A stretch of 33,812 nucleotides of DNA, taken from assembly GCA_003696675.1 (NCBI GenBank), contig RFGH01000166.1, positions 1 through 33,812 of the forward strand, read 5' to 3'. Below the pieces are notes generated by a model. The model ran no database searches. It was not told where the DNA came from and worked only from the letters and a program-made list of their open reading frames with translations. Shown in pieces: positions 30,065-33,812 of the stretch (the first letter of the stretch is position 1; each line of letters opens with the position of its first letter). This stretch comes from Planctomycetota bacterium. GTDB taxonomy: Bacteria > Planctomycetota > Phycisphaerae > Phycisphaerales > UBA1924. A program made the translations under genes and the position numbers.

Positions 30065-31021
30065 TTAGGGCGACTGTTCCCAACGCTCGAACGCCTCAGC
30101 CATCTCTTCGGCCACGCCCGCCAGCGACGACGCGGGCAGCAGCCCCAGCGGATCGTCGAGCAGCGTGACGCGGCGTGACCGGATCGCGGGGATGTCCAGA
30201 GCGGCGATGCCGCCGAGGGCCGCGAGGGCGTCGCCGGTCGTCAGCCGCACCGGCTCAGCGTCGCGGGCGCGGGGGCGGAACACGATGATCGCGTCCGGCG
30301 CCAAGCGCAGGATGTCCTCGTGGTCCAGTTCCTGCCACGGGCCGCCGTCGGTCAGCGCAGGTGTCGCGCCCAGCCGCTCGAGCAACTGGTGGTGGAACGA
30401 GCCGGGGCCCATCGCTCCGGGCGGGTCGGTCGACGCGAGCAGCAGCACCCGCCCGGCGGCGCGGGCCGGCTCGCCCCGGTCGCGCCACGCGTCGGCCAGA
30501 CGGGCGCTGGGCAGCTCCTTCGCCAGCCGATTGGTCGGGTCAAAGCTTTCGGGATTGAACAAGTCGGGCTCGGTGTCGCCCAGCCCGCGGATCCGCAAGT
30601 GGATCTCGTCCATGCACTCGGCGATGTCGTCGAGCGTCAGCAGCGGGAAGGCCCAGACTGTCCACCCTTCCCGCTCGGCCATCTCGGTGAGCGACGCCGG
30701 GACACGGGCCTGCATGTCCTGCAGCAGGATGTGCGTGGGACCCGAGCGCAATATGGCTTCCAGATCGGGGTCGTCGTGGGTGCCGACCACGGGGACGGAG
30801 TCCGGCAGCGTCATGTCCCACGCGTGCTTGCCGACGATGCGTTCGCGCAGCCCGAGGTCTTCGCAGATGACGCCCAGCGCGGGCGCGAGGACAACGATGC
30901 GGAGGCTCTGCTCGTCGATCGGCGCGTCCGCATCGTCGGTGGGCTGGATCCTCCCCGCGTCGCAGCCGAGCAGCAGCAGCGGGAAGCCGGCGAAGACAGC
31001 GAGAAACGAGCGGCGGCGCAT
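30065..31021 (-). CDS. Periplasmic binding lipoprotein, siderophore/cobalamin (BtuF/FhuD) family
   Basis: A 318-residue substrate-binding protein of the Fe3+-siderophore/vitamin B12 ABC class. The start at 31021 gives MRRRSFLAVFAGFPLLLLGC, an Arg-rich signal with lipobox LLLGC (C20). The family course is visible: RIVVLAPALGVICEDLGLRERIVGKHAW, VPVVGTHDDPDLEAILRSGPTHILLQD, a helical linker, then RVLLLASTDPPGAMGPGSFHHQLLERLGA and LAPDAIIVFRPR. No permease, ATPase or TonB receptor is nearby, so it is an orphan. Its start overlaps the stop of the upstream gene by one base, so the two are coupled. Confidence 0.82.
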   Translation of the reverse strand: MRRRSFLAVFAGFPLLLLGCDAGRIQPTDDADAPIDEQSLRIVVLAPALGVICEDLGLRERIVGKHAWDMTLPDSVPVVGTHDDPDLEAILRSGPTHILLQDMQARVPASLTEMAEREGWTVWAFPLLTLDDIAECMDEIHLRIRGLGDTEPDLFNPESFDPTNRLAKELPSARLADAWRDRGEPARAAGRVLLLASTDPPGAMGPGSFHHQLLERLGATPALTDGGPWQELDHEDILRLAPDAIIVFRPRARDAEPVRLTTGDALAALGGIAALDIPAIRSRRVTLLDDPLGLLPASSLAGVAEEMAEAFERWEQSP

Positions 31022-32343
31022 CAGGTCATTGTTACCGAAGCCAGCCGCCCGCGGATTCCCGCGTGCAGGGCGTCCAGCGTCGCGTCCGGCAGCACGGGCC
31101 ACGGCCAGGTGCGATCGGTCGCGAGGGCCCGGACGCCCGCCAGGCGCTCGGCCCGGTCTGCGTCGGCGTCGATCTTCGCGAGCCGGTCGGCGTGACGCGC
31201 CCGGACATCGTCGAGCAGATCGTGCAGCTCACGGAAGGCGGGGGCGGGGTCCTCGCCGCGGGCCTTCATCGCGCCGATGCGTGCGAGCAGGTCCTCTTTG
31301 GCCTTGGCGGCGGGCATGTCGCCCAGCATCGCCGGGTCATGGCGGGCGTGGTGGGCCTTCCACCGGGCGTGGGCCGCGTCGGGCAGGTCGGCGGCGTCGA
31401 TGCCGAGATCGGCGTACGCGTCGGCCGTGGCGACGGCGGTGGGGGCGAGCGTCCAGTTCGGGGCACCGGACCAGCCGGCGAACCAGTCCTCGGTCACCCG
31501 ATCGTACAGCCCGCCGCCGGTGCCGTGGACGAACAGATCGCACAGCGCGGCGCGCACGATCGCGGTCATCGTCAACGCCCGCGGGCGGAGCTGGTCGGGC
31601 GGGACGGTGTCGAGATCCTCGGCGAACACCGCCAGGCGGGGCAGGTCCGGGCGCACACGCCATAGCGGGAGTTCGATGCGCCCGGCATGCGCTTCGAGCG
31701 GGCGGACGCGGGCCTCGGGGTGCGCCGCTGCGGCTGCGTTGTAGGCCCTCACGCAGCCCGCGGGGTCGGCACGCATCGCGTCGAGGATGGCGTGCCACGC
31801 GTCGGTGCGCACCAGGTCCGAGCACGCGAACACGACGGGGCGCTCGATGCCGAAGCGCTCGCACGCAAGGTCGATCACCGCGTTTCCGACCTGGAGGGCC
31901 AGCGTCGGCTTGTCGGTGTGGTCGGTCAGCCGCTCGGCGAGCCCGGGCAGCCCGGGGTCGCCGGGGGCGGGTGTTCTTGGTTTGAGTGCGGCCGTCGGGA
32001 TGCCCGGGCCGGGCGGGTCACCCTCCAGCACGCGGACCGATCGGGCCGAGGCGGTCGGGCCGGAGCCTTGCGGCACGCGGACGGTGGTCGGATCGACTTC
32101 GTCCATGTCCGCGATGATCCAGGCGCGTCCCGCCTGGCTGGATTGGGCGAGTTCGGCGGATGCCAGCAGTTTGGCGAGAATGCCCGCGTGCCACAGGACG
32201 GGCTGGTGCCCGGACATGATCACCGGGCGGTCGGTCGGCAGACCCATCGCGGCGCGATCGTCGGGCGAGCCGGCGTGCCGTGACAGCGCGTCGTGCCACG
32301 CGCGGGGGTCGGGGCTGATGCGGATGGCGGGTTCGGCGAGCAC
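31021..32343 (-). CDS. Unknown protein with BshC-like sequence patterns
   Basis: A 440-residue soluble protein with a GTG start and a weak ribosome-binding site. I do not recognise it with certainty. Some segments resemble BshC, the proposed cysteine-adding enzyme of bacillithiol synthesis: PVIMSGHQPVLWHAGILAKLLASAELA (compare the BshC TGQQxGLF.GPLY..K pattern), AWIIADMDEVDPTTVRVP (compare WIASEDHDF.E), and a C-terminal coiled coil (ELHDLLDDVRARHADRLAKIDADADRAERL). The central DLFVHGTGGGLYDRVTEDWF is distinctive. It is coupled to the binding lipoprotein downstream and lies 9 bases from the glycosyltransferase upstream. The function is not assigned. Confidence 0.7.
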   Translation of the reverse strand: MLAEPAIRISPDPRAWHDALSRHAGSPDDRAAMGLPTDRPVIMSGHQPVLWHAGILAKLLASAELAQSSQAGRAWIIADMDEVDPTTVRVPQGSGPTASARSVRVLEGDPPGPGIPTAALKPRTPAPGDPGLPGLAERLTDHTDKPTLALQVGNAVIDLACERFGIERPVVFACSDLVRTDAWHAILDAMRADPAGCVRAYNAAAAAHPEARVRPLEAHAGRIELPLWRVRPDLPRLAVFAEDLDTVPPDQLRPRALTMTAIVRAALCDLFVHGTGGGLYDRVTEDWFAGWSGAPNWTLAPTAVATADAYADLGIDAADLPDAAHARWKAHHARHDPAMLGDMPAAKAKEDLLARIGAMKARGEDPAPAFRELHDLLDDVRARHADRLAKIDADADRAERLAGVRALATDRTWPWPVLPDATLDALHAGIRGRLASVTMT

Positions 32344-32352
32344 CGGCGGACT

Positions 32353-33102
32353 CTAGCGGGCGCAGCGGGAGCCGCCGCAACAGGACGCCGCGGCCGGGGT
32401 GTTGCGGGCGATGGCGTCGTTGAGGACGCAGCGGTAGTGACGCAGCCGATCCTCCGCGTTGTCCAGCCCGCCGCCGAAGGTGCGGTTGAGGTCCTTATAG
32501 ATGAGCCGGACCGGGATCTCGCCCACGCGGAGCCCTTTAGCGCTGGCCTCGGCCCAGAGCTGCATGGGAAAGGCGTAGCCGTCTTCGGTCAGGTGCAGGC
32601 GGCGCATCGCGTTGACGCGGTGGGCCTTGAAGCCGCAGAAGGCGTCGGTCAGGCGGAGGTTGAGCCGCTCGTTGATTTCCTTGGTCAGCGTGGCGTTGAT
32701 GGCGCGACGCTCTTCCGGCGGGCGGTCGGCTGCGTAGCGGGGGTCCAGGTAGCGGGAGCCGGAGACGATGTCGAGGTCATCGTTGGCGGCGGCTTGGAGG
32801 AAGTCGGGGATGGACGCGGGCTCGTGCTGCTCGTCGCAGTCCATGGTGATGACCCAGTCGTACCGGTCGCGGTGGGCGCGGGCGAAGGCCTCACGCATGG
32901 CGCGTCCGTAGCCGGCGTTGGCTTCGTGGCGGATCAGATCGAACCCTAGTTCGGGGCGGAGCCGATCGAGGATGGCGGAGGTGTCGTCGGTCGAGCCGTC
33001 GTCGATCACCAGCAGATCGGGGTGGTAGGTGCGGACGGTCCGGAGCACCTGCTCGACGGTGGCGGCTTCGTTGTAGACGGGGATGGCGATCAGCGTGCGC
33101 AC
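32353..33102 (-). CDS. Group 2 glycosyltransferase (polyprenyl-phosphate sugar transferase type)
   Basis: A 249-residue soluble or membrane-associated GT-A glycosyltransferase. Donor-binding motifs are IPVYNEAATVEQVL, VIDDGSTDDT (33-41) and the metal-binding DCD at 88-90 in ITMDCDEQHEP, followed by VSGSRYLDP. The later DAFCGFKAHRVNAM and the YKDLNRTFGGG segment fit the dolichyl/undecaprenyl-phosphate mannose or glucose synthase group. No membrane helix is seen. The GTG start has GGAAGG about 8 bases upstream. The C-terminus ends in a Cys-rich tail (ASCCGGSRCAR), uncommon in the family. It heads the four-gene leftward operon ending in argS. Confidence 0.9.
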   Translation of the reverse strand: MRTLIAIPVYNEAATVEQVLRTVRTYHPDLLVIDDGSTDDTSAILDRLRPELGFDLIRHEANAGYGRAMREAFARAHRDRYDWVITMDCDEQHEPASIPDFLQAAANDDLDIVSGSRYLDPRYAADRPPEERRAINATLTKEINERLNLRLTDAFCGFKAHRVNAMRRLHLTEDGYAFPMQLWAEASAKGLRVGEIPVRLIYKDLNRTFGGGLDNAEDRLRHYRCVLNDAIARNTPAAASCCGGSRCAR

Positions 33103-33211
33103 AGATGGATGCCTTCCTGTTCAAGGGTCCGCCGGGGGCCAATACCCGGTTCCCGGCGGGCGCCAAGCCGGCGCGACGCGGGTGATTCGGTGAACCGGCG
33201 GGGTGTCCGGG

Positions 33212-33812
33212 TTATTCCGGGTCCGGCTTGGGTGCGTTGGGGGCCTGATCCGGGTTCGAGCGGTTTCGGAGCTCCGATTCCGACCTGGCCAGCGAGGTGT
33301 AGGCGGCGAACCCGAATGGCAGGCGGTTGCCGTCGTTGTCGGTGTCTTCCATGTCGCGGGCGGCCTGCTCGAGTTGGTCGGCGAGTTGGTCCGATAAGGC
33401 ATGGACCCCCACGATCTGGGTGATCGGAAGGGTGTAGCTCTCGCCGGAGGGGGTCCGGATGCGGAAGATCGTGCATTGGACATCGTTCGACCGGATGCGG
33501 TCCTCGGGGGTGCCGGGGGATGAGACCGCGAAGACGGGGACCACATCGCCGATGGGGATGCGCTGCCCCAGCGAGGTGATCACGCCCATCCGCCCGTCGA
33601 ACAGGTCGGCGGTGGGGCTCGGGCTGGACGCGGCACCGGCGGCGGAGGGTGAGAGGCGACCGGTGTCGTTCGCGGCGGCGGCGGCGAGGGCGAGGAGGAT
33701 CTCGCGGACGACATTCTGCCAGAAGACATCGCGGCGGACCTGAACGAGGTCGGCGGTGTGGGTCGGTGGACGAAGGCGGGGCCGGCGGGGGTTTGGCCGT
33801 AGGGGGCCGCCG
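33212..33812 (-). CDS. Unknown protein, 5' end beyond the window
   Basis: An open frame runs leftward from the window edge to TAA at 33212, about 200 residues. An internal ATG at 33589 exists, but the frame stays open and protein-like upstream (DLVQVRRDVFWQNVVREILLALAAAAAN), so the true start is outside. The readable part has a Ser/Pro/Ala-rich linker, a compact beta-rich domain (GVITSLGQRIPIGDVVPVFAV, FRIRTPSGESYTLPITQIVGVHAL), an acidic helix and a Pro-rich end. I recognise no family. It lies 109 bases upstream of the glycosyltransferase on the same strand. Confidence 0.65.
   Translation of the reverse strand, partial: GGPLRPNPRRPRLRPPTHTADLVQVRRDVFWQNVVREILLALAAAAANDTGRLSPSAAGAASSPSPTADLFDGRMGVITSLGQRIPIGDVVPVFAVSSPGTPEDRIRSNDVQCTIFRIRTPSGESYTLPITQIVGVHALSDQLADQLEQAARDMEDTDNDGNRLPFGFAAYTSLARSESELRNRSNPDQAPNAPKPDPE

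Noticed and set aside
30165-31985. 606-codon plus-strand open frame opposite the binding lipoprotein and BshC-like gene
   Set aside because: Arg/Pro/Ser-rich shadow without motifs; the minus-strand genes are tightly packed and coherent.

Overview
The window is GC-rich (about two-thirds G+C), densely packed Gram-negative chromosomal DNA. Five outer-membrane porins ending in Phe, several lipoproteins, a pseudopilin with an A|FSLVEV prepilin peptidase site, and the general gene style fit a planctomycete, most likely class Phycisphaerae. That assignment is inference from gene content. No rRNA, tRNA, CRISPR array, transposase or phage gene was seen.

Left part (1-8443): a P1B metal-transport ATPase and a secreted alpha/beta hydrolase (+), then converging mgtE and a DUF1338/HglS-type 2-oxoacid oxygenase (-), then a pseudopilin followed by a protein with a split PilZ-like domain (+). 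A structured 428-bp gap (8444-8871) follows.

Middle (8872-18397): a PIG-L deacetylase and a lipoprotein (-), a dus-family tRNA-dihydrouridine synthase with a large insertion and a coupled DinB-like protein (+), an fkbM-dtd-DUF486 operon (-), a 62-residue membrane protein (+), and a phoH / 7TM-HD / lipoprotein operon (-) whose last gene looks frameshifted. A small lipoprotein (+) closes the block.

Porin block (18401-28181): a PhoB/PhoR-like response regulator and histidine kinase (-) lie head-to-head with five tandem Porin_O_P-type genes (+). Most porins are followed by a terminator, and each has its own 226-325 bp leader. This suggests a family switched individually, perhaps by phosphate, rather than one operon.

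Right part (28190-33812): a tight leftward operon of a group 2 glycosyltransferase, a protein with BshC-like patterns, a siderophore/B12-type binding lipoprotein and argS. A 5'-truncated unknown gene lies upstream at the window edge.

The strongest signal not tied to any gene is the near absence of the palindrome ACGT. In a full hand scan I found one copy, in the intergenic promoter-like segment at 13743-13746, where base composition would predict about one hundred. Codon choice follows it: Asp, Asn, His and Tyr codons before GTN valine end in T rather than the otherwise preferred C. This points to long-term counter-selection by a restriction or DNA-modification system not encoded in the window.
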